64,000 nt of DNA from Desulfobacteraceae bacterium (GCA_014237395.1 JABZFP010000001.1:1-64000), one strand, 5' to 3'. Counted from the stretch's first letter, positions 53,047-62,973 are shown. The notes: generated from the sequence alone by a model not told the origin. A program made the numbers and translations.

Positions 53047-54726
53047 TCAGGATGCGCTCTCTCCGGGTTCCGGCGGGATATCGTTCTTTGCAGGAAGGGG
53101 TTTCGGCGGCGCTTGATTCTCATCGAGAACCCGTCGGATGGATTCCGCCAGATCTTTTCGGGTAAGCGGTTTCATCAGGCAATCTTTGATGCCCAGGGCC
53201 ACAAATTTTTCACGGGACATGATGTCGCTGTAGCCGGTAAAAAGAATCACCGGAATATCCGGTCGGATGCGCATGGCTTCCCGGGCCAGATCGTCACCCG
53301 TCATTTTGGGCATGGTTAAATCGCTGATGATGAGATCGAACCGGTCCGGCGCCGCCTTGAAGCGTTCGATGGCGTCCTGGCTGGACGTGGTGGTTTCCAC
53401 CTGATATCCGAGGGTCGTCAGAATTTCCTGCCCGATTTCCACCAACGCCGGTTCGTCATCGACAAAAAGAATGTGCTCATGTCCGGTATACGTGTCCGGT
53501 GACGACGGCTGGGACCGTTCTTCCGAAGGCGTGTTCGCCAGCCTTTCGGGAAACAGCACGTGAAAGGTGGTGCCGTCGCCGATCTTGCTTTCGACCGTAA
53601 TCGCCCCGCCATGGCTGCTCACAATACCGTGCACAACGGCCAGACCCAAGCCGGTGCCCTCGCCTTTTTCTTTGGAGGTAAAATACGGGTCGAAAATCCG
53701 ATCGATATACTCCCTGGGAATGCCGTGGCCACTATCCTGGATGCGGAGTTCAAGATAGGGGCCGGGCTTGATTCCCCCCATCTGGGCGGCTTTGCTGCCG
53801 TCGATGTCCGTGGTCATCAGGCTGACTTCCAGCTTTCCCCCTGTTTCACGCATGGCATGATGGGCGTTGGAGCACAGATTCATCATCACCTGATGAATCT
53901 GGATCGGGTCCGCTTCCACGACCGCGTTGTGGTTCAGATTTTTTCCGCTGATTTCGACCGTGGCCGGCAGGGAGGCCCGGATAAGCTTGAGCACTTCCTT
54001 GACGATCAGATTGACCTGGACAGGTTGCTTCTCCTGCTCGGTCTGGCGGCTGAACGAAAGAATCTGATTGATCAGACCTTTGGCCCGCTGACTGGCTGTC
54101 ATGATATTGTCCAGGGCTTCCTGGGGGTTTTTCCCCTGGGATACCTGAATGCCGGCAATTTCGGTATACCCGAAAATCGATTGCAGAATATTGTTAAAAT
54201 CGTGTGCAATGCCGCCGGCCAGGGTGCCAATGGCTTCCATTTTCTGGGCCTGCCGGAGTTGGGAGCGGAGCTTGGCTTTTTCCTTGTCAGACTGAATGCG
54301 TTCGGAAATATCACGTGCGATGGTTAAAACTGCCGGCTTGTTATCGTACTCGATCGCCCGGCAACTCGTTTCCACAGGGAGGGTTTTACCGTCTGATGAT
54401 TTAAGGGCGGTTTCGAAAATGATGTGACGCAGGCGCCGGAGTTCGTCCATGCGTTCGGGCCAGAAAGGCGCATGCTCGGGCGATATGATGTCCATGGTGG
54501 TTTTGTTGAGCAGGTCGTTGTGGGAAATTCGCAGCTGTTCGCAGGCGACACGGTTGCCATCGATAACCTGTCCTTTGAAATCCATCACGAAGATGGCATC
54601 ACCGGCACTCTCGAACAGGGTCTTGTAGCGGTTGGTGGAGGCCATCAACGCTTTGACCGTGCAGACATCAAAGGAGAGGCTTCGGAAATCAGCGTTGTCG
54701 TCTTTGCCCGAGCGGCTGTTTTTCAT
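53047..54726 (-). CDS. Hybrid PAS sensor histidine kinase with receiver domain
   Basis: 559 aa. A PAS domain covers ~30-150 (FESAGDAIFVMDFKGQVIDGN, then NKPAVLTIARDISE). The dimerisation helix carries the phospho-His in GGIAHDFNNILQSIFG near 175. The ATPase domain shows N (MMNLCSNAHHAM), G1 (IQDSGHGIP) and G2 (EGTGLGLAVVHGI) boxes near 280-370. The receiver domain ~425-545 has DDEPAL, the phospho-Asp in LIISDLTMPKM, and Lys in CLMKPLT. No membrane helix is seen, so it senses a cytoplasmic signal. No output regulator lies beside it. Confidence 0.9.
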   Translation of the reverse strand: MKNSRSGKDDNADFRSLSFDVCTVKALMASTNRYKTLFESAGDAIFVMDFKGQVIDGNRVACEQLRISHNDLLNKTTMDIISPEHAPFWPERMDELRRLRHIIFETALKSSDGKTLPVETSCRAIEYDNKPAVLTIARDISERIQSDKEKAKLRSQLRQAQKMEAIGTLAGGIAHDFNNILQSIFGYTEIAGIQVSQGKNPQEALDNIMTASQRAKGLINQILSFSRQTEQEKQPVQVNLIVKEVLKLIRASLPATVEISGKNLNHNAVVEADPIQIHQVMMNLCSNAHHAMRETGGKLEVSLMTTDIDGSKAAQMGGIKPGPYLELRIQDSGHGIPREYIDRIFDPYFTSKEKGEGTGLGLAVVHGIVSSHGGAITVESKIGDGTTFHVLFPERLANTPSEERSQPSSPDTYTGHEHILFVDDEPALVEIGQEILTTLGYQVETTTSSQDAIERFKAAPDRFDLIISDLTMPKMTGDDLAREAMRIRPDIPVILFTGYSDIMSREKFVALGIKDCLMKPLTRKDLAESIRRVLDENQAPPKPLPAKNDIPPEPGESAS

Positions 54727-55251
54727 GGTGTCATCGGATCGTGTGGTGCCGTTTTGCGATTAAACCGTGTGGCGCGCTTCCCCGCGCCCGAATTTTTCGG
54801 CATGCGCTGAAAAAGTCCTCGGTTTTGCGACCAATACCAAGCAATTCCTGAATAATGTTATCAGGTTGTTGGCCTACTGTAAATATGGATTTATACGCCG
54901 ATGCGTCGTGCCGTCCATCGCAGCGTTGGCGTGAATTGCATAGCGTGGCGTTCCGTCCGATTGTTCCAGATGATGTCCGCGGCCAGGGGAACTTCTGTTT
55001 GATAAGGACGGCTGCCGATATCACATGGCGGAGTGGCTGTCCGATGGGCATGGCCTTGGATGTTCGTTGGCACGTAATACCTTTGACTTATTCAAATAAT
55101 GTATGTTAGAATTTATGTCTTACTCAGTTCATGTGGCATTCGAAGAGATCGATTTTATTGGTATAATCGGTTTCAGTGGCCACTTTCGCGCGAACGGAGA
55201 CGAGCGAGGGGTCAATTCCGGCGTTGGATTTCTTTGAACCTCAAAGAAAGC
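54727..55251. other. Intergenic region without a recognisable gene
   Basis: About 525 bp between the kinase gene start and the tRNA. A TTGACT box with an 18-base spacer to TAGAAT (55083-55112) looks like a plus-strand promoter, but no gene follows it before the tRNA on the other strand; a small RNA or the sigma-factor gene could be its target. Otherwise nothing distinct is seen. Confidence 0.4.
55083..55112 (+). promoter_or_regulatory. Possible promoter without an assigned gene
   Basis: TTGACT, 18 bases, TAGAAT (or 17 bases to TTAGAA). The surrounding DNA is AT-rich. The nearest plus-strand gene starts at 55512, about 400 bp away across the antisense tRNA. Confidence 0.3.
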
Positions 55252-55328
<77 letters not shown>

Positions 55329-55467
55329 ATGGAATGCGTCTGGCGTTACCATAGGTTGCGGATGTTGTCCATAAAAATTGGCCGGTCGATGGGCGTCCGT
55401 AGACGCCACCATACCTCGTGAAATCCATCGCGAAATTGATGCCGGATCGAACCGGGCTCGACCGTAT

Positions 55468-55491
55468 GGTGATCATGTTTGGATGATCACC
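55468..55491. promoter_or_regulatory. Inverted repeat upstream of the sigma factor gene
   Basis: Perfect 8-base arms GGTGATCA and TGATCACC around TGTTTGGA, 20 bases before the start codon of the rpoH-like gene. Its closeness to the ribosome-binding site suggests an mRNA hairpin or operator acting on translation or transcription of that gene. Confidence 0.4.
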
Positions 55492-55511
55492 AGAAATGAT
55501 ACAAGGGACTT

Positions 55512-56690
55512 ATGACCACCAAAAAAAAGACCAAGCGAAACCCAGCAGATACCGAACAGAAACCATCAGGTCCTTTACCTGCTGACAATGTCCAAAAAAC
55601 AGGGCGCAAGAAAGCCGCATCGACGGCGAAAAAAACCACTGCCGGTGCTGCCAGGAAAAAAGCGCCGGGAAGGGCATCGACTGCTAAAAAGAGTGCTCCG
55701 GTAAAAAAGGCCAACGCCGCAAAAAAAAAATCGCCTGACGCCAAAACGATTGAATCTGAGTTGATAGCGCCCGATCCCAAAGCCAAAGAAAATAAAAAGA
55801 AGACCGGGGCGGCCGATAAGGCGCTGGTAAAATTCGACCCGCTGCAGCGGTATTTGTCGGAAATCAGCAATTACAAACTGCTGACCCGCGAAGAGGAAAG
55901 GGCGCTTGGCATTCGCGTCAGAGAGCACGGTGACAAGGATGCGGCTTACGCTCTGGTGACGTCCAACCTGCGACTGGTGGTGAAGATCGCTCTGGAATTC
56001 CAGCGGGTGTGGATGCAGAATCTGCTGGATCTGATTCAGGAAGGCAACATTGGATTGATGCAGGCCGTCCGTAAATTCGATCCCTATAAGAATGTCAAAT
56101 TTTCATATTACGCCTCTTTTTGGATTAAGGCGTATATTCTCAAGTTTATCATGGATAACTGGCGCCTGGTGAAAATCGGAACGACCCAGGGCCAACGTAA
56201 ACTGTTCTTCAAACTCAAAAAGGAAAAACAGAAACTGATCGAACAGGGTTTTGATCCCAAGCCCAAATTGCTCTCGGAGCGCCTGGGTGTTTCCGAACGC
56301 GAAATCGTGGATATGGACCAGCGCTTGGATGGATGGGATGTTTCCCTGGACGCGCCCCTGAAAGACGATTCCGACACGGAACGCATTGAATTCCTGAGTA
56401 CCGAATCGGTTTCCGCCGAAGACCAGGTCGCCAAAAAGGAAATCGAAGTTCTGCTGCACAACAAGATCGACGAATTCCGCAAGAATATGACGGATCGCGA
56501 GAAAGAAATTTTTGATTTGCGCATTTTTTCCGATACGCCTGTGACGTTGCAGGAAATTGGCGACCGGTATGGCATCAGTCGGGAACGCGTGCGCCAGGTG
56601 GAAAAAAATATCATCAAGAAAATGAGGGAGTTCTTTAAACAGGAAATCCCGGATTTTTCATCCTATACAGAAGGCCAGACAACGGAGTAG
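55512..56690 (+). CDS. rpoH: RpoH-type sigma factor with long Lys/Ala-rich N-terminal extension
   Basis: 392 aa. Residues ~108-385 are a group 3 sigma-70: region 1.2 (DPLQRYLSEISNYKLLTREEE), region 2 (LVTSNLRLVVKIALEFQR, FSYYASFWIKAYILKFIMDNW), the RpoH box (QRKLFFKLKK), and region 4 (TLQEIGDRYGISRERVRQVE). RpoH directs heat-shock transcription. Residues ~1-105 are an added Lys/Ala/Pro-rich tail (KKAASTAKKTTAGAARKKAP) like histone H1, absent from typical ~290-aa RpoH. AGGGA precedes the ATG by six bases. The sigma call is firm; the DNA-binding role of the tail is inferred. Confidence 0.88.
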   Translation: MTTKKKTKRNPADTEQKPSGPLPADNVQKTGRKKAASTAKKTTAGAARKKAPGRASTAKKSAPVKKANAAKKKSPDAKTIESELIAPDPKAKENKKKTGAADKALVKFDPLQRYLSEISNYKLLTREEERALGIRVREHGDKDAAYALVTSNLRLVVKIALEFQRVWMQNLLDLIQEGNIGLMQAVRKFDPYKNVKFSYYASFWIKAYILKFIMDNWRLVKIGTTQGQRKLFFKLKKEKQKLIEQGFDPKPKLLSERLGVSEREIVDMDQRLDGWDVSLDAPLKDDSDTERIEFLSTESVSAEDQVAKKEIEVLLHNKIDEFRKNMTDREKEIFDLRIFSDTPVTLQEIGDRYGISRERVRQVEKNIIKKMREFFKQEIPDFSSYTEGQTTE

Positions 56691-56845
56691 CCGGACGGTG
56701 GGCTTGTCATCCGGGATACCGAAGCATGCCAAACGACCGATTCCGGCGGATAAAAACGCCCCGCCTCTCCTGAACCTTCTCGCTTTACCACGGCCTTTGC
56801 CTGCCGTCGATTCGCAACACAACACGCTATCGGAAAGATAATTCC

Positions 56846-58573
56846 ATGCAAGTTAATCGTTTACCCTATAAAATAATCGTTGCCTTGGGGGCGCTGCTTC
56901 TGGGGTGGGGATGTGTGACGGGCCCCCCGGCGCATGACGAACAACGCCCGGCCGAGGCCACGGAATGGACGCCCCCCAACAGCTTCTACTATTATACCGA
57001 GGCCCAGATACTCAAAAACCGTGGTGATACAGATGCGGCCGTGCAGATGATGCAACAGGCGCTGGAGAGTGACCCGGACGCACTTTATGTACGGCGGGAA
57101 TTGGCCACGCTGTATCTGCAGACCAAACGGGAGGATGAGGCGCTTGCATTGCTGCAGGGCATCCTGCGCGATGCTCCCGGAGATGTCCCGACCCTCTTGA
57201 TTGTCGGACGTATCCATCAGAACCGCAAAGAGATGGCGCAGGCCAAGATCGTCTATGAGGAAGTCCTGGCGCAGGATCCTGACAAGGAGGATGTCTACCT
57301 GCTATTAGGCAACCTCTACATGAATGACGCCCAGTGGGATGAAGCATTCCATGTTTTCGAGCGCATGACGGCACGTTTTCCCGGTGCTTATGCGGGCTTT
57401 TTTTTCATGGGCAAAATCCACCAGGAACGCGGCGAGGACGACAAGGCGGAGCAGGCCTTTCTCAGAGCGTTGGCCATCGAACCGGCACTGGAAGGGGCCC
57501 GCTTCGAGCTGATCGACATTTATCAGAAACGCCCCGACAAAGCGGCCACGCAACGCAAGATCATCACCCTTTATCAAGCGATTTTGGACGAAGACCCTGA
57601 AAACGTCCATGCGACTTGTGGACTGGCGTGGTATTATCATCGGATCGGTGAAGAAAAGAAGGCTGTCACACTTCTTCGTGCGTTAGCTGAAACCACTTCC
57701 GAGAACGACCTTGTCCGTGTCATTTTCAGAATGTATATCGAGCCTGGCTTAAACCGTGAAGGTGCCTTCATCATGGAAGAAATTTTGGAGGTGCGCAGCG
57801 ATTTCGGCAATCTGCACTACCTGTTAGGCGTGGCCTACAACGAACTTGAGGACAGCGCGCGGGCCATGACGCATTTCAAGGCAGTTCCGCCGGATTCCCG
57901 CTTTTACCGCGATGCGGTGATTCAGCAGGCCTTCCGCTACAATGACGACGGCCAAATCGATGCCGCGATAGGCCTGCTTGAAACCGCATTGTCGCATGAA
58001 CCGGATCATCCTGATTTTCTCATTTATCTGGCCTCCCTGTATGAAGAAAAAGAGGCTTACGCGAATGCGTTATCCTTGCTGGAGCGCGCGATCGCTGTGG
58101 CGCCTGAAAACGAGCGGGCATATTTTCGGCTGGGCGTCGTTTACGACAAAATGGAACGGAAAGATGATTCCATTGCCGCCATGAAGCAGGTGATCGTACT
58201 GGACCCTGAGCACGCCAATGCGCTGAACTACCTCGGATATACTTATGCCGACCTGGGCATCAACCTCGAAGAGGCCGAAAAACTGGTCCAGAAAGCACTC
58301 GCCCTGAAACCGGACGATGGTTACATCACCGACAGTCTCGGATGGGTTTACTACAAGCAGGGACGGTACCAGGAAGCGCTGGCCGTTCTGCTGAAGGCGG
58401 CGGAACTGGTTGCGGACGATCCCATCGTGCTTGAGCATGTCGGAGATGCCTATCAAAAATTAGGTGAAAAAAGCAAGGCGCTCGAATACTACCGCAAATC
58501 GTTGTCGATTCGCGAAAAAGACCGGGAAGTGATTATCGAAAAGATCGAATCCCTGGAAAAACAAATCCCTTGA
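56846..58573 (+). CDS. TPR-repeat lipoprotein
   Basis: 575 aa with a lipoprotein signal (IIVALGALLLGWGC, Cys near residue 24) and then about 14 tetratricopeptide repeats through the C-terminus (for example ALNYLGYTYADLGINLEEAE, TDSLGWVYYKQGRYQEAL, LEHVGDAYQKLGEKSKAL). The repeats form a superhelix for protein contacts, probably at the periplasmic face of the outer membrane. It is 61 bp upstream of a LolB-like lipoprotein gene on the same strand, suggesting a shared task in envelope assembly. Confidence 0.82.
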   Translation: MQVNRLPYKIIVALGALLLGWGCVTGPPAHDEQRPAEATEWTPPNSFYYYTEAQILKNRGDTDAAVQMMQQALESDPDALYVRRELATLYLQTKREDEALALLQGILRDAPGDVPTLLIVGRIHQNRKEMAQAKIVYEEVLAQDPDKEDVYLLLGNLYMNDAQWDEAFHVFERMTARFPGAYAGFFFMGKIHQERGEDDKAEQAFLRALAIEPALEGARFELIDIYQKRPDKAATQRKIITLYQAILDEDPENVHATCGLAWYYHRIGEEKKAVTLLRALAETTSENDLVRVIFRMYIEPGLNREGAFIMEEILEVRSDFGNLHYLLGVAYNELEDSARAMTHFKAVPPDSRFYRDAVIQQAFRYNDDGQIDAAIGLLETALSHEPDHPDFLIYLASLYEEKEAYANALSLLERAIAVAPENERAYFRLGVVYDKMERKDDSIAAMKQVIVLDPEHANALNYLGYTYADLGINLEEAEKLVQKALALKPDDGYITDSLGWVYYKQGRYQEALAVLLKAAELVADDPIVLEHVGDAYQKLGEKSKALEYYRKSLSIREKDREVIIEKIESLEKQIP

Positions 58574-58634
58574 GACGGCCCGATGCAACCGGGTGTGAAA
58601 GCGCCGGCCCGAATAGTGGCCAGGAAATGATGTC

Positions 58635-59459
58635 ATGATCGGCATTCCATTCGATAGCGTCCGACACGGCCTTTTTCGCTTCGTCATCGTTTATCCGTTG
58701 TTGACGGGTCTGACGTTTTTTATTTCGGGTTGTGCCGGGTGGCTGGGCCAGCCGACGGAAATCCAATACGACAGCGAAGCCACACAACAATTGATAGACC
58801 GGTTGACGACGGCCAATGCCGGCCTGGACGCATTTAGAGGGAAGGGCAGGGTGGTTGTCCATATGCAAGGCGCCCGGCCAATCAACAGTCCTGCGGCATG
58901 GGTGGGCGCGGAACCGGGGCGTCTGCGGTTTGCTTTCAGAAGTATACCGGCGGGACCGCCTGTTTTTGAAATGAGCTGTGATGAAGTGTGGCTGACGGCC
59001 CTTGATTACCAGGAACAAAAATACGTTAAACGAAAAGTAGGGAATAACAGCCTTTCAAGTTTTCTGCCGGTTTCCATCAAATGCGCCGATCTGTTTGGCC
59101 TCATGGTGGGACGCCCGCCGGAAGTGGACTACGATGCCGCGCGGTTGGCGCCTCCTGGATCGGAGGACGACGGCACGATCGTGATCCTGCTCCAACGGCG
59201 CTTCCGCGGCACGGTGGGACGCATCCGTGTGATGAGCGATACGGGTGAATTCTGCGGGGTTGAACTTCTCGACATTCACGGCAATCGTCTTTACGCAGCC
59301 CGGGTGGACGGGATGCAGACGGTCGACGGCTACCGTCTTCCGGCCCGCATCATGCTGAGTGGGCCGGAAGGAAGCATCGAGCTGGAGATACAGCGCACCT
59401 GGCCGGGGGCTTCCATTTCAGAAAATCTATTTCAGATTGCCCCCCCCCAACCGGATTGA
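58635..59459 (+). CDS. LolB-like/DUF4292-type lipoprotein
   Basis: 274 aa. The signal runs to FFISGC (Cys near residue 33). A helix follows (TQQLIDRLTTANAGLDAFRGKG), then an open beta-barrel pattern (RVVVHMQGA, GRLRFAFRS, VWLTALDYQEQKYVK, RIRVMSDTGEFCGVELL). The layout resembles LolA/LolB-fold lipoproteins, which carry lipids or lipoproteins across the periplasm. It follows the TPR lipoprotein gene. Similarity is of fold type only; the cargo is unknown. Confidence 0.65.
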   Translation: MIGIPFDSVRHGLFRFVIVYPLLTGLTFFISGCAGWLGQPTEIQYDSEATQQLIDRLTTANAGLDAFRGKGRVVVHMQGARPINSPAAWVGAEPGRLRFAFRSIPAGPPVFEMSCDEVWLTALDYQEQKYVKRKVGNNSLSSFLPVSIKCADLFGLMVGRPPEVDYDAARLAPPGSEDDGTIVILLQRRFRGTVGRIRVMSDTGEFCGVELLDIHGNRLYAARVDGMQTVDGYRLPARIMLSGPEGSIELEIQRTWPGASISENLFQIAPPQPD

Positions 59460-59524
59460 TGGCAGCGGCGTTAAGCATAGGGGTGGCGGTTATCCCTTTT
59501 CCGCTTGATTCAAGGTGACATCCC

Positions 59525-60301
59525 GTGGAAATGGTCATTGCCCTGGAGCATCGCCTCCGCCGTTGCCGAAATGTCCGCACATTGGGTGTTCGCACCAATT
59601 TCGTCGACTATTCCGATGACGAAATACGCGCCATTCGCCAAGCCCCCAAAATTTATTATCCCTCTGTTTTTTATGCGGATTTGTTCGACGCTATAGGAAA
59701 ACCCCTTTTCCCCAGCTATCACACCTACAAGTGCGTCCAGGATAAAATCAAACAGACGGCGTTGTTTTATCTGCTTGACATTCCCCATCCCTTTACACGG
59801 GTTTTCTACGGCAAACGGCGGCTGGAAAAGATTGTCCGGGTCTTTACGTTTCCGCTGATTGCCAAGATTCCACGGGGGTCAGCGCTGGGGCGCGGGGTGT
59901 TCCTCGTACAAAACGAGGAGGAACTGGCGGCCTATTTACGGCTGTCGCCGGTGGCCTATATCCAGGAATACCTTGCGCTCGATCGGGACATTCGGGTGGT
60001 GGTGATCGGGGACCGGGTGGTCCACGCCTACTGGCGTCTGGCGGCCCAGGGCGAGTACCGTAGCAATGTCGCCGCCGGAGGCACGATCTCCCTTGAAAAA
60101 GTGCCGGAAAAGGTTTTGACGCTGGCGCTGCATACCGCCCGGGCTTGTGGGTGGGACGATGTGGGAATCGATATTTGTGCGCATCAGGGTCGCTTCCTGG
60201 TGCTTGAAGCCAATATGAAATATGGTAAGGAAGGGTTTCGCCGGGCCGGTATCGACTATTTCAAAATGATGGAGGAGATGATTGACAATGGAGCGATATG
60301 A
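59525..60301 (+). CDS. RimK-like ATP-grasp ligase
   Basis: 258 aa. ATP-grasp motifs: FPLIAKIPRGSALGRGVFLV near residue 118 (ATP-binding Lys and Gly loop), YIQEYLALDRDIRVVVIGDRVVHAYWR near 155, and VGIDICAHQGRFLVLEANMKYG near 220 (metal-binding Glu and Asn). RimK relatives attach amino acids to a carboxyl group; the substrate here is unknown. Its end overlaps the start of the HD-domain gene by 14 bp, so the two are coupled. Confidence 0.8.
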   Translation: MEMVIALEHRLRRCRNVRTLGVRTNFVDYSDDEIRAIRQAPKIYYPSVFYADLFDAIGKPLFPSYHTYKCVQDKIKQTALFYLLDIPHPFTRVFYGKRRLEKIVRVFTFPLIAKIPRGSALGRGVFLVQNEEELAAYLRLSPVAYIQEYLALDRDIRVVVIGDRVVHAYWRLAAQGEYRSNVAAGGTISLEKVPEKVLTLALHTARACGWDDVGIDICAHQGRFLVLEANMKYGKEGFRRAGIDYFKMMEEMIDNGAI

Positions 60302-61454
60302 CGCCGATGTCCTCGGGCTTTTGAAGACTTCCCTGGAACAGCGCGAAGCGGCGTATCTGTCACCGGTGGCAACATTGAGCAGCCGTGCCCAACGCCGCGA
60401 ATCGGAAGACGCCCCGGGGGGGTATCGGCAGGATTTTTCGCTCGATGTGGATCGTATTCTGCATTCTTTGGCGTATACGCGCTATATCGACAAAACCCAG
60501 GTTTTTTACCTGATTCAGAACGACCATATTACCCATCGGGTATTGCATGTCCAACTGGTATCGAAAATTGCCCGCACGATCGGCCGTTTCATGGGGCTGA
60601 ACGAGGACCTGATCGAGGCCATTGCGTTGGGTCATGACATCGGCCATGCGCCTTTCGGTCATGATGGTGAGACCTTTTTGAGCGCCCTGTGTGAAGCACA
60701 CGGCATCGGTGCCTTTCAGCACAACTTGCAGAGTGTTCAGTTTTTGGATCGGGTGGAACGCAAAGGACGGGGGTGGAACCTTTGCCTGCAGACACTGGAT
60801 GGCATTGTCTGCCATGACGGTGAAGTTCATAATCAGTTGTTGAAGGCGGATTGGGGTAAAACATTTGATACCTTCGATCAAAGCATGGCGGATAAAAAGC
60901 ACCAGCCGGCCCTGCCGCTGACCCCGATGACGCTTGAAGGCTGCGTGGTGCGGATGGCTGATACGATCAGCTATATCGGCCGGGACATCGAAGACGCCAT
61001 TCGCCTGGGGATTCTGTCACGTGGTGATTTGCCCGCCGACGTCGTCGATGTGCTGGGCTGCACCAACGGCACGATCGTCTATAATTTGGTCACCGATATT
61101 ATCCAGAACAGTTATCGCCAGCCTTATGTGGCGTTCAGTCCCACGGTATCCAGCGCCCTCAAATCCCTCAAAGGTTTCAATCTGGATCGGATCTATCTAA
61201 ACCCGATAATAAAAAAACATACCGAAAATATTCGAGTACTTTTTGAATATTTATTCGAGCAATACTTGAACGATATCGAACAGGGCCGCGAAAACTCCGT
61301 CATCTTTCTGAGGTTTTTAAAGGACATGGACGACCACTACATGCGGGATCATTCACCGGCTGAAGTGGTGCGTGATTTCATCGCCGGTATGACCGACAAA
61401 TACTTCCTGCAGCAATGCCCGGTCGAAATGAGGCCGCGGGTGGAAATTCGGTGA
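60288..61454 (+). CDS. dGTPase-like HD-domain phosphohydrolase
   Basis: 388 aa from the ATG at 60288 (GGAGGAG ten bases before it; a TTG six bases earlier is the alternative). Motifs of the deoxyguanosinetriphosphate triphosphohydrolase family: QDFSLDVDRILHSLAYTRYIDKTQVF, THRVLHVQLVSKIAR (first His), IALGHDIGHAPFGHDGE (HD), CHDGEVHN, and RMADTISYIGRDIEDAI with the last Asp. Such enzymes split dNTPs to nucleosides and triphosphate. It overlaps the ATP-grasp gene. Confidence 0.87.
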   Translation: MERYDADVLGLLKTSLEQREAAYLSPVATLSSRAQRRESEDAPGGYRQDFSLDVDRILHSLAYTRYIDKTQVFYLIQNDHITHRVLHVQLVSKIARTIGRFMGLNEDLIEAIALGHDIGHAPFGHDGETFLSALCEAHGIGAFQHNLQSVQFLDRVERKGRGWNLCLQTLDGIVCHDGEVHNQLLKADWGKTFDTFDQSMADKKHQPALPLTPMTLEGCVVRMADTISYIGRDIEDAIRLGILSRGDLPADVVDVLGCTNGTIVYNLVTDIIQNSYRQPYVAFSPTVSSALKSLKGFNLDRIYLNPIIKKHTENIRVLFEYLFEQYLNDIEQGRENSVIFLRFLKDMDDHYMRDHSPAEVVRDFIAGMTDKYFLQQCPVEMRPRVEIR

Positions 61455-61530
61455 TCTTCATTTTTAGCCCATCAGGACCGCATCAACCGATTATGCCGGC
61501 CGGAAAACGATTCGGAAGGCGTGGTTAATA

Positions 61531-62289
61531 ATGGCAGGCAAACACACAGTGGCGGAGGAACGATCCTATCGTCGTCTGGCGATGATGGACCGACTGGTCG
61601 CTTTCCAGGTGACGGTCCAGGAAACCGATTTGATGGTCCAGGCGTCTCAGGACCTCACCGCTGTTTGCCGGGAAGAAGTTCTGTCGCAACGGTCTTATAT
61701 CGATCACTATATTCGTCGGTTTCCGTCTTTCCGGACAACATTGTCACCTTGGCAACAGGATGATCCCGCCCCGGAAATTGTCCGCATGATGATCGCGGCC
61801 GGCAAGCAAGCCGGCGTTGGCCCCATGGCAGCGGTTGCCGGAGCGATGGCGGAAACCGTGGGACTGGCATTGCAGCGGCACTCCCGCGAGGTTATCGTTG
61901 AAAATGGCGGTGATATTTTCATGGCGGTAAAAGGGACTGTGACAATCGGACTCTATGCCGGAGCCTCCCCCCTGAGCATGCGTATTGGACTGCAGCTGGA
62001 ACCCGGTCCGAAGCCTTTGGCCGTATGCACATCGTCCGGGACGATCGGGCATTCATTGAGCCATGGGAGGGCGGATGCGGTATGTATCGTTGCGCGCCAG
62101 TGCGCGCTGGCGGATGCGGCCGCCACAGCGGTTGCCAATCGTGTTTCGGCAGGCGACGCGATACCGGAAGCCATCCGATTGGCACGCTCGATCGAGGGTG
62201 TCGAAGGCGTGGCAGCCGTATGCGGCGAAAAGGTCGGGCTATGGGGAAATCTCCGCATCGTAAGGCTTGACAAGGGAAAAAAGGCTTGA
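61531..62289 (+). CDS. UPF0280 family protein (ApbE-like fold)
   Basis: 252 aa. It has the conserved order of the UPF0280 family: YRRLAMMDRLVAFQVTVQETDL, GVGPMAAVAGAMAETVG near 100, VIVENGGDIFMAV near 125, and VCTSSGTIGHSLSHGRADAV near 170. The family is related in fold to ApbE flavin transferases but its reaction is unproven. Cytoplasmic. It lies 76 bp after the HD gene on the same strand. Confidence 0.85.
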   Translation: MAGKHTVAEERSYRRLAMMDRLVAFQVTVQETDLMVQASQDLTAVCREEVLSQRSYIDHYIRRFPSFRTTLSPWQQDDPAPEIVRMMIAAGKQAGVGPMAAVAGAMAETVGLALQRHSREVIVENGGDIFMAVKGTVTIGLYAGASPLSMRIGLQLEPGPKPLAVCTSSGTIGHSLSHGRADAVCIVARQCALADAAATAVANRVSAGDAIPEAIRLARSIEGVEGVAAVCGEKVGLWGNLRIVRLDKGKKA

Positions 62290-62475
62290 ATTCTAACGAC
62301 AAAAAGATTAGTTTCACCGATTAGCTCTTGACGATTGGATCCTCTGCGGCTTCAACGCGGCATCGACCAGCGCGCCGGGAAACCATCCGTCAATTTGAGC
62401 AGAGCCGTCCATGAAAACCACCGTCGGCGGTTCGTCATGCAATCGCCAACCCCCTCATAATGGGAGAACAGCCTG

Positions 62476-62871
62476 ATGAAAAAAGTTAAAATTGGCTTCT
62501 GGCTTCTTTTGATCGCATTCCTGCTGCTCGTTGGTTTTCAGAATAAGGCGTTTTTTTTGCAAAAACATAGTTTTGACCTGAATCTTTGGGTTACAGCGCC
62601 GTACCAATCAACGGAAATTTATAACGCCGTATTGTTCGGAGGGTGTTTTCTCGCCGGTCTCGTCATTGCCTATCTCTCGGGTCTCTTTGACCGATTTAAA
62701 GCCAACAAGACCATCAAGCAGCTGACAAGCACCATAAACGACCAGAAGACCCAAGCCGAACAGTTAAAAACCGAAATCGAAGCGCTTAAAACCAGTTCCA
62801 CCCAGCAAATGGCAACGATCATTGATGCAAATCCGGAAGAGGACAACGTTTCAGCCAGTACCACCGGTTAG
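62476..62871 (+). CDS. LapA-like (DUF1049) membrane protein
   Basis: 131 aa. Two membrane helices (IGFWLLLIAFLLLVGFQNKA, residues 6-25; AVLFGGCFLAGLVIAYLSGL, ~52-71) enclose a short periplasmic loop. A charged coiled-coil tail follows (IKQLTSTINDQKTQAEQLKT). This fits the LapA/YciS fold, whose members act in lipopolysaccharide assembly or its control. The gap 62290-62475 upstream carries no clear promoter. Confidence 0.7.
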   Translation: MKKVKIGFWLLLIAFLLLVGFQNKAFFLQKHSFDLNLWVTAPYQSTEIYNAVLFGGCFLAGLVIAYLSGLFDRFKANKTIKQLTSTINDQKTQAEQLKTEIEALKTSSTQQMATIIDANPEEDNVSASTTG

Positions 62872-62973
62872 CGCGGACGTGACATCTTTTTCCGGATCAA
62901 TCCGGCCGGCGCGTTATCTACCCGATGATCGTCGTCAACGATTGCGGCATCGAAGTCTCCGAGTTTTTTCTGA

